Part shown: in pieces, positions 42,312 through 55,651 of the stretch
Position numbering within the stretch: the first letter of the stretch is position 1
Layout of the letters: every line of letters starts with the position of its first letter
Assembly (NCBI GenBank): GCA_020747065.1
Contig: JAGMVK010000002.1
Span: 124,001-188,000 of the forward strand
DNA: 64,000 bases
Reading direction: 5' to 3'
Source: Cadophora sp. MPI-SDFR-AT-0126
Taxonomy: Eukaryota > Ascomycota > Leotiomycetes > Helotiales > Ploettnerulaceae
Notes under the pieces: model-generated
Database searches by the model: none
Told to the model about the DNA's origin: nothing
What the model saw: the letters and a program-made list of their open reading frames with translations, nothing else
Translations under genes and position numbers: made by a program

Positions 42312-44031
42312 GCAAGTGAGTTGTGTTTCCAACATTCTCTTCGGTGTCGTGACTCATCAAATTTGTAGTTACTTGATTCCTGTATACATGGCTTTCAAGG
42401 CTGTTACTTGGACAAAATCTTGGGCAATTGATTTATATTTCTTCCCCAATGAGCCTCACGAGCAACATAAAGCAGTATGAGAAGCGCTGTTGATCAGTAA
42501 ACCATGAGAAACTCTTATCATTGTAATGAATGTCTTTTATGTCATATCAAAATTCATTCACCGAGGCGATGAGCATAGTGGAGTGATGTTGATGGGCGAT
42601 GTTCGACACGAGCTAGTGTATTGACAACACTCAAGCGTTGCTCCAAATTCCCGGAGATATGAGATGTTGCAGAGTCAAACCTGTTGTGTCTTCATGTTTC
42701 TACCAAAAGGTCTCCATAAAGTGGTACAAGTACTAGCAGGCAACTTCTCAATTGTTAGACAGCATCTCCTTGTATTCTCCAGTATAGCTACATGAGAGTG
42801 GATCTTTATATATGTTCACTGACAGGTTCTCACTTGTTTCGTTATAAAATGCTCGTATCGTTTTAGGTAAATTAAAGACTCCTGCAGCATACCTCTTGAT
42901 CTGCGAAAGAATGGGAATACAAAAGGTTCTTAGTGTTAAACTTAGACTGCTCGAATACGTGACCAGATGAGCGCAACACTGCCATTTCTTCATGGAACTC
43001 TATTCAGCTACATCAAGAACTGCAGGAAACATTCCTTTTTCCTTTCGAAAAAAAAAGAGGGCGTGTTTCATCTTTGAGCTGTCGGCACAAAACTTCGTTT
43101 GGACTTGCATTAGACTGAAGCCGATGTGTACAGTACATAAGCCAATGGCACAGACGCGACAGCGATTATGATAGTCAGTGCTTGAATTCACGGCCGAAAA
43201 CTACTGACAACAAAAGACTGTAGCTTAGTATGACCGAAATATCATTGGAAAGATATACCGGCAGAGAGTATCATGTGCATTTGGTTCTAGGATATGACCC
43301 AATTTGCCGAAGTTTTGTTATCCGCCACAAAGTTGTGGAGACGAGATAGTTCCTCCCGGGTGACCTATGGACAGTTATTTCCATGAGCGCTTCATGCCAG
43401 CTGCCCAATGATATGTTGTATGTCGTGAAACAAAATTAGTGACAACTGCAGGTAAGCGTTGGCACCCCACTAGGGAGCCGAACCACTAGAACACTCGCGG
43501 AATAGCTTCTGGACTGTGCCAATTTCGAGTCACGACAACGCAATCCCCTTCAAAATCAAAGCAAGTTTTCGACTTCATGATTACCATGCCATTCTTGCTG
43601 CTTAAGACCATAGCGTCTTGGAACTCCAACAGGGCTGTCACATGATGTCTTTACCCCGCCCCCACTATCAACCTTCTCCCGAGCTCCCCTCGATCACAAC
43701 AGCGTCTACTTGGCATCTAAAACAATACAGGAAGGTCGAAAAAACTCCGTCTTACCCGCAACCATGATCTGGTTGTACAATCGGCTCAACATGGGCATCC
43801 GAACTCTGATCTCAAGACTCTGGGCAAGATGATGACGGCATGCCGATGAAAGATTTCGCATTCGCGTTGGACAACATGCTGCCTGGGAGCTTGCAGCTTG
43901 GGACTTACAAAGCGGAAATTGGGAGGATTTATATACATGAGCGGGGATGGCAGCTTTCAAAATAGTGAAACCTAAAGAAAGGACCTTGTTCTGTCTGGAC
44001 TCTGAGAACGTGACATCCAGCCTGAATCACC
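42312..44031. other. Intergenic, no gene seen
   Basis: About 1.7 kb, AT-leaning, with no coding signal on either strand. TGTACAGTA occurs at 43127-43135. The last 300 bases are presumably the promoter of the M28B peptidase gene. Confidence 0.55.
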
Positions 44032-46394
44032 ATGTATCGCTTCCTGGTCTCGCTATGCCTCGCAACTCTCGCTCTTGCCTGCCTACGAGAGTTCAACCAA
44101 GCTCCCAAACACACTCACCGCAAGAGAAACATCAGACGACAAGCAGACTTCCCACCCGTCTTGACCGAGCACGAGACCATCCTCGTCAACTCCTTCGACA
44201 ACAACACCATCGACCAATGGGCTTACTATTACACGCATGAGAACAAGCTTGCTGGGCTGGGTCGCGCAGCAGCTCAATGGACAGCCGACAAATGGGCTGA
44301 GTACGGATTTCAGTCTCGTCTGGATGAGTATGAGGTGTATCTGAATTATCCTGTTTCTGCTTCGTTGCATGTTAATTATCCGAATGGGACGACACAGGAG
44401 GTCAATCTGAAAGAAGATGTTTTGCCAGAGGATGATGTGACCGGGAGGCCGGATAGTCAGCCCACTTTTCATGGATTTTCAGCCTCGGGAGATGTTGAAG
44501 CGGAATATGTCTATGTAGGGTGAGTAAGTCCTGGAGCTTTGTTGTGACTTGTACTGATATTCAATAGACGTGGACAACAAGTTGATTTTGAACGCTTGAT
44601 TGAACTGGGCGTTGAGCTTGAAGGGAAGATTGCGCTTGCCAAGTATGGAGGACCCTTCCGAGGTCTCAAAGTCAAGAATGCCGAAGATCATGGAATGATC
44701 GGCACGGTCATCTTCTCTGATACTGATGGTGATGGCGAAATCACAGTCGCTAATGGCTATGAAGCATATCCTGGTATGTACTCTCTCATAAGTTTCCAGA
44801 CTCACAATCACTGACAATCAAATCCAGACGGCCCAGCAAGACATCCAAACGCCGTTCAAAAAGGATCAGTCCTCTTCCTATCCACTAACCCCGGTGATCC
44901 CACAACGCCAGGTTACCCCTCTAAGCCTGGCTCCCCACGCGCGGGAACTGAGACCGTAATGCCACAAATTCCATCCATCCCCATCTCCTACTCCGCGGCC
45001 CAGCCACTCCTTCAAGCTCTCGACGGACACGGAATTCCCGGAGCGGATGTCAACAGAACAGCTTGGGTAGGAGCTCTGAACGCAACGTACAGTACTGGTC
45101 CGGCACCTGGCGTTACTCTGTCTCTCCATAACTTGATGGAGAGTAACATCACGACGATTTGGAATGCGATTGGATGGATTAATGGGACGAATAGCGATGA
45201 GACGATTGTTGTTGGGAATCATCGTGATACCTGGATGATTGGAGGTGCGGGAGATCCGAATTCTGGATCGGCCATTATGGTTGAGTTGTCGAAGGCGTTT
45301 GGGAAATTGCTTGGTTCAGGCTGGAAGCCGAAGAGGAATATGTAAGTCCTCCAAGTTGCTTCAGTTTCTAATTGATTACTGATAAAGTAAAGTGTCCTTG
45401 CTTCTTGGGACGCCGAAGAATACGGCCTGATTGGATCAACTGAATGGGTTGAAGAGTATATCAACTGGCTCACCGAGACAGTCGTCGCATACTTGAACAT
45501 TGACGTTGCTGTCTCTGGACCACGACCAGAGCTATCCGCTACTCCTGAACTCCACACTATAGCCTTGGAATTATTCGAGAAAGTGATCCATCCCAACGAA
45601 GGAGCTTTCAATATCTCTCTCTACGACGCATGGAACGAAGTCTCGGAAGGAGAGGTTGGAGTTCTTGGAAGCGGAAGTGACTACACCGCGTTCCTACACA
45701 GAGGAATCAGTTCAGTAAGTAGTTGATATGAATCTATGATTCGATATGACTTCCTCAAGATGTAAACTAATATAAACGTCCCTGTCAACAGCTTGACGTC
45801 GGTTCAGGCGGCGGCCCCACAGACCCAGTCTGGCACTACCACTCCAACTACGATACCTACCACTGGATGTCCACTTTCGGCGACCCCGGCTTCCACCTCC
45901 ACTCAACAATGGGACAATTCCTCGCCCTCCTCACCTACCACCTCTCATCCGACTCGCTCCTCCCCCTTGATCTCTCCAACTACGGCGCCGAGCTCCAAGC
46001 CTACTACTCAGACCTCCAAGACGTGATCTCCTCCTCGGGCGCTTCACTCGACACCTCCGAGCTCTCCGACGCAATCTCGACGTTCCAAGCCCGCGCTAAA
46101 GAAGTCAAAAATCTCGAGCAGATGGCCGTGATGACGAACGATGCGGACTTGATTGAAGTCGTGAATCACAAGTATCGGGATTTTCAGCGTGGGTTTGTGT
46201 CACAGGGTGGGTTGCCGACGAGGGAATTTTATAGACATGTTGTTACGGCGCCGGGGCTGGATACGGGGTATGCGGCTGTGACTTATGCGGGGGTTACGGA
46301 GGCTGTTGAGAGGGGGGATTTGGAGGTTGCGGGGGAGTGGGTGGGGAGGACGGCGAGGGGGATTTTGAAGGCGAGTGAGATTATTAAGACTTAG
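44032..46394 (+). CDS. Secreted M28B metallopeptidase, glutamate carboxypeptidase II-like
   Basis: 710-aa zinc peptidase. Exons: 44032-44519, 44568-44773, 44828-45341, 45393-45714 and 45792-46394; all four introns (48-77 bp) keep frame. N-terminal signal peptide MYRFLVSLCLATLALACL, then a basic stretch that could be a propeptide (HRKRNIRRQ). The PA domain includes LEGKIALAKYGGPFRGLKVK. The co-catalytic zinc site shows HRDTW (His, Asp), GAGDPNSGSA (bridging Asp), SWDAEEYGLIGS (catalytic Glu and zinc Glu), LNIDVAVSG (Asp) and WHYHSNYDTY (His). The C-terminal helical dimerisation domain ends at GILKASEIIKT. Many NxT/NxS sites fit secretion. The family is related to human PSMA and the transferrin receptor, but here all catalytic ligands are present. 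It likely releases amino acids from extracellular peptides. It converges on the ferric reductase gene. Confidence 0.94.
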
Positions 46395-46707
46395 GGAGGG
46401 CTGGTGGATGAGAGTATAGAGGGGAGGAGATGCTAGTTTGAATAGTGGCCGAAGGCGAATCTTGATACCCTCTAATATCCATTGGGCATTAAGTGAGGTG
46501 TCACTCAAATAGTTGACATGTGATGTACTCTGTGAAAGATGGATGTTGACAACAGAACAAGCCAAGCGAGTGAGGCAGCGAGTGACGCACATCATACCAG
46601 CTTAGCACGATGCCAACCAAATGATACAGTTTTCATACAAAAACAGGATATCATTCATTATAGCAATATTTCAGTCCCATTACCAAGCAAAACTATCCTC
46701 ATGCAAA
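46395..46707. other. Intergenic between convergent genes
   Basis: 313 bp holding the 3' ends of the peptidase and ferric reductase genes. No separate feature seen. Confidence 0.45.
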
Positions 46708-49100
46708 TCAATCCTCGTCCCCCCCCTCCCCATGAAACCTAACCACCTCCCTCCTCACACTATCCGCCAATCCCCCCGGCGCACAAACCAAAACCGCCAA
46801 CCTCTTCACACCTCCCACCTCCCCCTCCAGCACCCTCCCAACATCTAACCTCCCCGTCCCAACACCTTCCTCGCCCTTCACCCCCTCCTCACCACTCCCA
46901 CCCGTCCAAGTCCAGCACAACTCCACGCCCAACGCCCTCGCATCGTACGGTAACATACCGCGAACTATACTTGCGAATTCCCTCTCGCGGAAACTCCACG
47001 CTAGGACGAGGCGAGTGGCTTTGAGTGTGGGGGAGCTGGTGCGGCGTGCTGAGGTGAAGAATTGCACGTATGAGAGGAGGGAGGTGATGCCAATTCCGCC
47101 GCCGATGCAGAGGATGGTGTTGGCGTGCGAGAGGTCGATGGAGTGGCCGTAGGGGCCTTCGAGTGTGAGGGGGAGGTAGGTGGGTGTTGCTGGTGTGAGG
47201 GAGAGGGAGTGGTGGAGGGAGGATGTTAGGCCGGACATGGGGCGGAGGAGGAAGGTTATGCTTGAGCGGGGCGAGAGGGCTGGGTGGTGGTGTGTTGGCT
47301 GGGGAATGTGTGTTGTTGAGTGTTTGGAGTGGGAGATGGGCTGGGAGGATGTGGAGTCTGAGTCTGGGAGGGGTGCGGTGGATATTTGGAGGTCTTTTTC
47401 GATGTCTTTCGTTGTTGCTATATTGGATTCCTGAGGTGTGCTGGAGTTTGTGATTGATGTTGTGGATCCCGTATCCCAACCCGCAATAGAGAATGGATGA
47501 CTTTCCCAGAATCGACCAGTGGAAGGGAAATACAGGAACGCGTGCTGACCAGGCTTGAAGTTCCAAGTTTTGGACGGGTAAACAGTGAGTTTCATGAATG
47601 TACCGCCAGGTGTAAGTTCAGCTACTGCTTGCGTGGTCGTGGAGCCAACCATATTCCTGTACACGATGATGGCCATTCTGCTTAGACGATCGAACCCCCA
47701 GAACGCAAAAGCCACGTAAAGCCAGACTTCGTAGCCCCAGTTGTAGGTAAAGCGCAGCACGACATGGTACCAACAGCCGACAAGCGCGATGATAACCATG
47801 ATTATGTGCGAGATGAGGAAGATCTCGTACTGGAAGCGTCGGATGGGGAGGATCGAGAAGGTGATGGCCAGGCAGAGGAAGATGGTCCCGATTATGCCCC
47901 AGTAGTAGTACGGGAGCTTGACATTAGCGTAGTACTTTGCGGACCCTCCGCCCCAGAAATCAAGATACGTGTAGATAATAGAATGGACGACTGCTTGTAC
48001 CGTCGCAACGCGAGCTGCCCAGCGATGGAAAGTCAGACAGGTAGTTTGGCTGAGGCCGGTGAGCCAGATGAGAGGGTTGTTGCGCCCTGCGAAGAGGATT
48101 GACAATGCGATGTTGGCAAATGAGAGGACGCCGGTGCGGTTGGTAACGTAGGTTGAGATTTCGGACTTGGAGTCTGCGAACCAGGCGCTGGATGTCTGGG
48201 GGAAGACTGATTTGTAGGGGACGGCGGAGAAGATGAGGTTCAGGAAAACGTAGATGAAAATGACAACGGAGAGGATACGTGAAGGTGCGTAGCCAATGTC
48301 TGGGAATCATTAGTAAAAGTAAGGTGTTATGGAGGGGTCGGCTTACTGCCTGCAAGAGGAGCCTGGTGCTTTCCGTTGAAGAGAGCTGGAAGTAAGAGGA
48401 CTTTGGAAAGCTGAATTGGAATCATGTTTCCCAAGCCTGCAGCACTGAATTTCATGTACTTTCCAGCCAGGAGGGTGAACCCCACTGCGATAGCCATTAT
48501 AGCGACACTAAGTGTTGTCAGCAGGTATGCACTGTCAAAATGCTGTTCAACTTACGATAACTGAGCATGCGTATCTTCTTGATACTCAAACTCCTGCAGA
48601 GTCTGTCTATTCGAAAAGTACAACTCATAGTTCACCAAACTCGTCTCATTCAACCACATAGCATCAGCCTCCAACTCTGTCGTCGGCGCCGTAGCAGGCA
48701 ACATCTCGCTGTAAACCGCCGTATCAGACATTGACAGAGTGCTATACGCTTTCGCAATCTTCTTCTCTCCAACGCCATCAATTCTACAGCGGTCTTTTAG
48801 ACAATACGCCAAAGTTTGTAACCAAGGCATGTTGCTCGCAACACATTCCATGGATGTTGTGGCCTCGGCTTCTTCGCCCATATCCATTCGCTTTAAAAGC
48901 TTCATATCCATACCTTCCATGTCGTGGCTGGCACTTGAGAAAGTCGTACAGTTGAGCCAGAGGGATGCGAGAGAGTCGTGACAGGCGTATGCGCAGACGG
49001 GTTTGTACATGCTGATTCCCATGCCGATGACACCATGTTTGACAGCTACAGCGCCCGAAGACAACTGTGCGAGCAGGACAAGCTGGGTAGTGAAATGCAT
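46708..49100 (-). CDS. FRE-type ferric (metallo)reductase
   Basis: 765-aa plasma-membrane flavocytochrome that passes electrons from NADPH to extracellular Fe(III) or Cu(II). Exons are 49100 to 48556, 48507 to 48347 and 48299 to 46708 (introns 48 and 47 bp). The signal peptide is MHFTTQLVLLAQLSSGAVAV. A Cys-containing extracellular region follows (MYKPVCAYACHDSLASLWLNC). Paired heme histidines with 13-residue spacing lie at about 327/341 (HRWAARVATVQAVVH) and 400/414 (HIIMVIIALVGCWYH). The FAD-binding motif is HPFSIAGW (~503). The NADPH-binding region is CIGGGIGITSLLSYVQF, and the C-terminal pyridine motif is VLVCAPGGLADSVR. A His/Ser-rich insert (STTHIPQPTHHHPA) interrupts the reductase domain. 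The start at 49100 was chosen because it opens the signal peptide. Upstream, HGATAR-like boxes occur near 49247 and 49280, compatible with GATA iron regulation but weak evidence. Confidence 0.94.
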
Positions 49101-52100
49101 GGCTGAGAACGGGGAAGTTGTCTCACCTAGCCTGTAAGTCGTTCTGGAACCGAAACTCAACGAAATGCACGTGTCGAATGTCACCGAAACACTACAGACA
49201 GGTAAACATGACCAGGAATTCGAAGCTGCATAAAATCAACGAAGAAGATAGACATGTCCAGATCTTATAAAAAGCCATCTTATCTGCCCAGCGGATAAAA
49301 ACGTGCTCACTGTCTCCCACAACAGTGCATGGTTTCTCGGCTCGTCCCTTGGCAGTAGTAGCCGCCTATGAAAACCCGCTCAATCGTTCTCGTGTGGGAC
49401 CAATCAGAAAGAGCGACAGCCAAACAAAGTCTGGGTATTGCCAATAAGGATAGAAAGCTGGAAACCTATTGTGGGAATGATGGGAATAATGAAGTCCTGT
49501 CCTCGGTCTGGAGTTCGCTAAGAGCTGTCATTTATGGCTTCGTCTGTCAGGGTTGCTTTTGGGGAAAACCATGGGTCACGTGTGTAATGGTGCCGTGATG
49601 CCAAGAGAGAGGTTTTGAGTTGGTTTTTATGGGCAGGAATGTTGGTGTGTGTTGTAAGTGGTAAGTAATTCGCGCTTTGGGATTGCTTCTGGGGGTGGTG
49701 GTGTTAGGGTGGCATGTTTATTGGCCTCTTTTTATTGTCAGCCAGAATCAGTTGACTTTTTATGGCCAATACAGCGCAAAAATTGGACAAAAATCTATAC
49801 GAAGACAAATTTGTAATGATCTTCAAGGGAGAGGTTTCCGGCATTCTCAGTATGAGACACTGTGAGCAGCAACAATTGTCTGTCGCCGCAAGGAGGGGGT
49901 TGGTTAATGCGAAGTAAACTACAATGGGCCTGAATACAGCAGCTGGACTTCACTGAATGATTTCTTGCTATTGAAGATAATATGAGAGAGTAGAGCGATA
50001 ACATTTACCAAGCGAAAGAGAAGAAGAGCTTGAGATGTCAGCGATCTTTCCGTGGAAGCAGAGGCCAGAAAAAGCCAGATGCGAGTCTGTACGATCTAAT
50101 TCATCCACATTACGCCCTTTCCTAGTGTCATTTATTCAATATGTCTCGGGTGGATTAGCAGTCTAAAATTTGTGTGGCTTACGACCGAATCTCGACAATA
50201 GAAACGTGAAGCAGGAATTATTTGATGCGCCACTTGTTCAACTGCCTTTTCTGTTGTCCTTTTCTTCTTCCTGGCGCATTGCTGAACTCAATTCTTACCT
50301 TCATTTTCGAGTCCAAGCGTTGTGTCAGATCTAGCAGATGCGTTGCTCTGCAATCCTTCGGGATAATGTGTCTGTTTACTCCACCTCGCTTAACACCCAC
50401 CACCTATGGCCATTCTGGTTACATATACCTCAATCCATCATTAATGCAAAATCCATAGGAATACCGAAGACGCATACCATAGACGCACTTATTAGAAACA
50501 GTGTGCAGCCTTTACTTAACCAATTTCTATCATTCCAATCTCGCTGTCTAACGTTCGCAGAACATGCCCCCTCCCAATCATCATGGCCCATTCTATGATC
50601 GTGAGTCAAGTGAAGGGGATGAGCGGCGTGAATGAGCGTGGATTCAGAATTGACAGTCGTTGCATCTACGATAGCAGAAGCTCCACTTTTTGTACCATGA
50701 CACAACCAGCATAAGTACCCGAGCTGATACGCTGCTTTATAATGCAGCCAGCGTGAAGACTGTGGTCACATCCGTTAGCTCACGTGCTTCATATATGCTG
50801 GTAACAAGTCATATTTCTTCGACTTGCTACTTCTAGAACTGGAGCTTTGTCGGCTGCCATTGATAGCAGAGATTCGTTATTATTTAATGAATTGTGGAGG
50901 TATGCTGGCATTTACAGATGTGCGCGTGAAGGCGCGTTAATGAGTAGGAAGGTGCTTACTAGTCGAGAAGTAGCATTGTTAGTCCTTGAACTATGGAATA
51001 GACGATCGTGATGATCGCTATATAAGATGGGAGAGTTTGAGACCTAGAGAACTGCAAAGAGTGAGATCAACCAGTGCTGGAGGTCGCGCTATGGCTGGGA
51101 GTTGAGGTTGATGTAAATCATGACTTCAATCATAACTTGGCTCATATAAGCTGAGACTGGTTGAGGCTCGGCGAGTAGCCTATGTAGTCTGTAGTACCTT
51201 TTGTGTTTCGCATATACGATAGAGAAGGTGATTGGATTTAGAGAGATTGGACCGACAACTTCAGGAGGATTGACAGCAGCAACTGGCTTGACGGCAGGCT
51301 GCGACTGAATCGCCGAACATTCAAACAAAGCTCAACACGAGAGAGGGATTACACGAGTAGTAATACTAATGGATGTTCTGTTCTCACTCCCGGATCTTCA
51401 AGGAACATGGGACCATTCTGGATGCGCACTCGGTAATCCATGATCCGCGGGCACTTCACTTTGTCGAAAAGTGGGAAAGGAACATGTTTCTGTCTTCAAT
51501 TTCATACCCGACTGACTCGACTAATTGAAGTAACAGGCAAGACAGAAGCGAATCTTGGACTGAGAGGTACAATGAACTCGCCGCCTTCAGAATGACGGAG
51601 TTCGAAGCATCAAAGCGCTGTACAGTACAGTAGTATTTGTGTCACTAAACCTGGCAAAAAGCTACTGAGAAAGAGATATGTGATGACGCCCGACTCTAGA
51701 TTCTTGACATAAATGTAGGTACCTGAAAGCCATGGAGGCTACCAGTGGGCGTGACCAGAGAGTTAAATTTGTTTTAGTGCGAGACTCAGCAGATCCGCCC
51801 ACATCAATAATGAAGTAGTCGATAGTGAAGTGAGGAACGGACATGTAGACGATATCGGAAATAGTAGGAGATACGCCAGCGAAAGTATTTTGACGCAGAG
51901 CGAGCGAGACAAAGGGTCAGAAGCCGCAGAGCAGCAGGACTGAGATATTGCATCACAGGAGCACAAGAGACGCCGCATAGTTTCAGGGCAGAAATCGAAA
52001 ACTTCAAACAGAGAATTAGGTTACAAGAAGCTGCGGATGTTGAAGTCTGCTGAATGCAAGGAGAAATCAAATGTGGATGTAGGAAGAGTTTATATCATCA

Positions 52101-53614
52101 CGAAGCTCGCTGGTGACTGTATCAGTACACCCAAAAGAAGCAAAGTGAATTCCATTGCTCCAGACCGCTTTGTCCTATGCCTTGAGGAATACCAGAAAGT
52201 GTTAACTACTGTGCAAGATAAAAGCACAACCTAAACCGCCCTGCCTGAAGAACAAACCACACCAAAACAACAGGGGAGAGCTGGCACTTGAAGTGAGCCG
52301 TGAGTTCGATCAATAACGCTGTGTCTTCTCGGAGTTATAAAGTAAAGTAAAGTAAAGTAAAGTACGCAACTCAGAGCATTCACTCAAGGCGTACATCATC
52401 ATGGATCGAAAGAATGAGCTTGAGATCGACTGTGAAACGAAACGAAGAAAAGAAGTTGATAACTGGACGGTAAATGACAGAAGAATACAAAATGACAATA
52501 TGTAGTAGGCTGCATTGTTATAAATTTCAGCCTTGAGGACTTTCCCTATTGTATTGTAGCATATCTTGACATGACATCCCGTGGCGGCGGCGGCGTGAAA
52601 AGGGTGAAAGTAGGAGTCCCTCTCCTTGCTGATATCATGCTGAGGTTTCATATTGAGCTAGCTGATGACCGCATTCCCATCTGTCATGATGTTAGATCGA
52701 ATGATATCATAACCCCAAGAGGAGGATGAGTTTGTTCTTAGATGGTTTCATTCATCGCTATCCATACTATGCTTGCTCGCCTGCTATGCATCTTTTGTGC
52801 CCTCCTTCCCATCCGCCCCGCCCCATCCATCCCCCTACCCGTGTCACCTATCCTCGGACCCCAACCTCATCACCTTGATCCAGCCCAGCCATCCATCCAA
52901 TCCCGTTTCTCAACTCTACATCCACAAGAACGGTAAAGGTGTCTTTCACATCTTCCATTAGCCAGTCCATCTAACCAGACTGAAGAGTCAGGTTACGGGG
53001 TATCCTCTCGTCCCCCATCTCTCTCTCTACCCGCCCATCGTTGCACTCCTCATCGCATACGAGATGCATCCAGGCTCAGCACGCTCACTAACCCCCTCAA
53101 ACACACCGAGAAGAAAAAGGCACACATAGCACGCACACAGAACACGAACAGAATCCGGTCAATCAATCAACCGACCACCAAACAAAAGGGCACCCCAGAA
53201 CGCCAATCCCATCCAGCCAGCCTAGCCCAGCATAGCCTAGCCTATTGATATCCCAACCTAGTAAGCAATAGTACCTCGTCATATTCGTTTCCTCCCCTAA
53301 AATTGTCGTACCAATTTGGTGCAAGAAGAAAAGAAGAGGTGATAAGAAGTTAGAAAAAAAGGGAGTCGAGGAAGTGTCTGCTTGAAAATTGATAATTTTG
53401 GTGATGATGTTTTGCGTCTTCGTCAAGTGAGTGTGGAATTCACTGCTGTCCCGAGTTGAGCAGCTATTACCACCTCGGAGAAATGTGTCTGTACATCGGA
53501 AGCAGATTAGAAGATAAGGTTTCGTTCGGTGAGGTGTATCTGAGGATGCAGGTGGATCGAATTCCTCGGCTGGGAGAAATCAACAAGTAGGCCTCAAGAC
53601 CGGACTACTCCAGC
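49101..53614. other. 4.5-kb gene-free interval
   Basis: No frame on either strand has recognisable coding character. Features: a TGTACAGTA cluster at 51619-51632, an AAAGT microsatellite at 52337-52364, a pyrimidine-rich tract at 52790-53050 on the + strand and A/T-rich segments at 50800-52200. No transposon ends or transposase remnants were recognised. It may hold regulatory DNA or non-coding transcripts. Confidence 0.55.
52337..52364. repeat. (AAAGT)n pentanucleotide microsatellite
   Basis: About five and a half perfect units in non-coding DNA. Confidence 0.9.
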
Positions 53615-55651
53615 TCAATTGTATTCGACATAGATAATAAGCTTGTCGTTTCGCTGGAGCGCAAAATCCAGATCGTTGTTGCTCAAAAGACCCGGCCGTT
53701 CCCCACTTGACTCGTCCTTGTAGAAAAGGGCGATTTCTTCTCCTTGTGGGATCTTCAATCTCTCGCGAATCTTCTCGTATAGCTGTTGGTATTGGATGTC
53801 CGTCGGTACACGAATTGCAATGAGATCATCTCCAAAGTAGATCTTGACTTTCATTGCTGATGGCTGTTGCCCATTGAGACCAGGGGAGAGGGATTGATTC
53901 GAGGGTTGAGACATGGTCGACATTTGACGCGGTTGGAGACCGCCGTTTTGGGAGAGTGAAGCTTGTCCTCGTTGATGAGCTGGAGCAGCCGAGAGACCTC
54001 CGTATCCACCACCATTCAAATTGCCACGTGAAGACTGTCTCGAGGCGCCATTTGTTGGTGAGTCGGTAGAAGACTGCTGAGAGCCTGCAGACAAACGATA
54101 CTCCTCATTCACAGCATTGGGATCCATTTCAAAGTCTCCTTCCCTTGGCGCAAAGAACTGCTTCACCAGAGTGCACCTTGAGATGTACGGTGGCTGTGTG
54201 AGCAGGTTTTTAACATATGCATCCAGGTTGTGCTGTCTTCCTTCCGTAATCGCATCCGTGACATAATTGACCGGTCCTGGCATATACGGCAGAGTTCTCT
54301 TCTGCTGTCCAGTGTTGCCTGCTTCTGCGGGGAACTCTGTCAAGAGAGCAATTTGAAAGTCGTAAAAGTCTTCGTAGTATCTTGATAATTCCCAATGTCG
54401 TCCATCTTCTAGCGCTGCTTCGATAACAAACCAGTATTTTTCCTCTGCAAAGCAATACCTTGGAATCTTCGCGGATATAGGAGCGTAAAGCTGAGATGTA
54501 GATTTCGAGGCGTAGGCATTCTGTTGGGGATTCTGCTGCTGCTGGAAAGGTCTGGCTTGCTGGGACTGTCTCATCTGCTGTTGCTGCTATAGCCATTAGC
54601 CTTGCTCACGATGATCGAATCCAAAAACTTACATAGCCATTCTGCTGTTGGCCTTGCTGCAGACTCATCCTATCCATACTTTGTTCCAATGCCTGCTGCT
54701 GTCCTTGCTGTGAATTTGGAACTTCAAACTTTCCGAGAGTAATACTCGAATTCTTATAATCAGCAGCCATCTTCTTCCACTCCTCGACCTTCGGTACCCC
54801 CGCCCGTTGTACCGCTTCTGTTGCGTCCGGGACTGCTTGACCAGAGCTCATATCCCTTATTTCGATGAAGGACACTGGTATCAATCCCGGACCTCCCAGT
54901 CTCCCGATCGGCTTCGCAACAAACCATTCCGGATTCGATTGAGCAATCACGATAATTGCCTCTCCCGCCTTCGCATCTAACTCATCTGGTCGCTCCGCCG
55001 CGAAGTCATACATCACGATGCCATACACCATCGCGCCCGAGCCTTTCCCCATGGTCTTCGACGATCGGGCAGTATCCGTTCCGATCAGAGTTCCCGAACC
55101 AGAAGTATCCGAATATCCAGAGTCGTGATCGGGTGCTCGTACAGCTTGCGGTGATTTCTCAGACTGTCCGCTATCCCTCTCCGTCTTTCCTAGAGCTTGG
55201 AAGAAGGCAACGGGCACCAGTCCTCGCGCGTCAGGAAGCGCCGGGTTGCAGGCCTCGTACCAGTCGATGTCATTCTCCCGACCAATAACGTGAAAGAAGT
55301 CACCTTTTGTGAATGAAAGCTCCTGGCTGGTTTGAGCCTCATAGTCATATAATGCGCGAATTACCTGGTCGCAGAAAAGCTTGCTGTCAGTACATTACCC
55401 CTCTCGATTGTCAAAGACTCGGAGCACAAACCTTTTTCGGTGGCACGATCGCGATCGCAGACTTGGGCGTGATGGAGATATGGTTGACTTTATCCTTGTC
55501 ATTCTTCAAACTCCTCCTGAGAGCCTGGAGAAAGAGCATTGTTAGCCAGTGTTGTGAGAACGAGAGCGAGGGGATCGCAGCGCAGCGCATTCCTCCCGGC
55601 GGGCGGGCTTGTATCGATAGGAGATTTGAGACTGGGGTGACATGCCTTCAT
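53615..55651 (-). CDS. bem1: Bem1/Scd2-type polarity scaffold (SH3-SH3-PX-PB1)
   Basis: 600-aa cytoplasmic scaffold linking Cdc42, its GEF and effectors (PAK, NADPH oxidase complex) at growth sites. Likely exons: 55651 to 55646 (ATG AAG only), 55524 to 55432, 55364 to 54633 and 54586 to 53615. The mature start reads MKALRRSLKNDKDK, followed by ISITPKSAIAIVPPKK. SH3-1 is VIRALYDYEAQTSQELSFTK (~34-95) and SH3-2 is GIVMYDFAAERPDELDAKAG (~145-205). The PX domain spans ~310-432 (RYCFAEEKYWFVIEA, YYEDFYDFQIALL) and the C-terminal PB1 ~520-600 (MKVKIYFGDDLIAIRV), separated by Gln- and Ser-rich linkers. The first intron (55645 to 55525) would use a GC donor (AAG/GCATGT) with a good CTAAC branch site. 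The alternative is a start at 55539 reading MLFLQALRRS. Exons 2-4 are certain by family conservation. Confidence 0.93.

Noticed and set aside
51600..52240. Several short open frames on both strands in the 4.5-kb gap
   Set aside because: They overlap each other, lack motifs and have no splice path to a longer protein; no transposase similarity seen.
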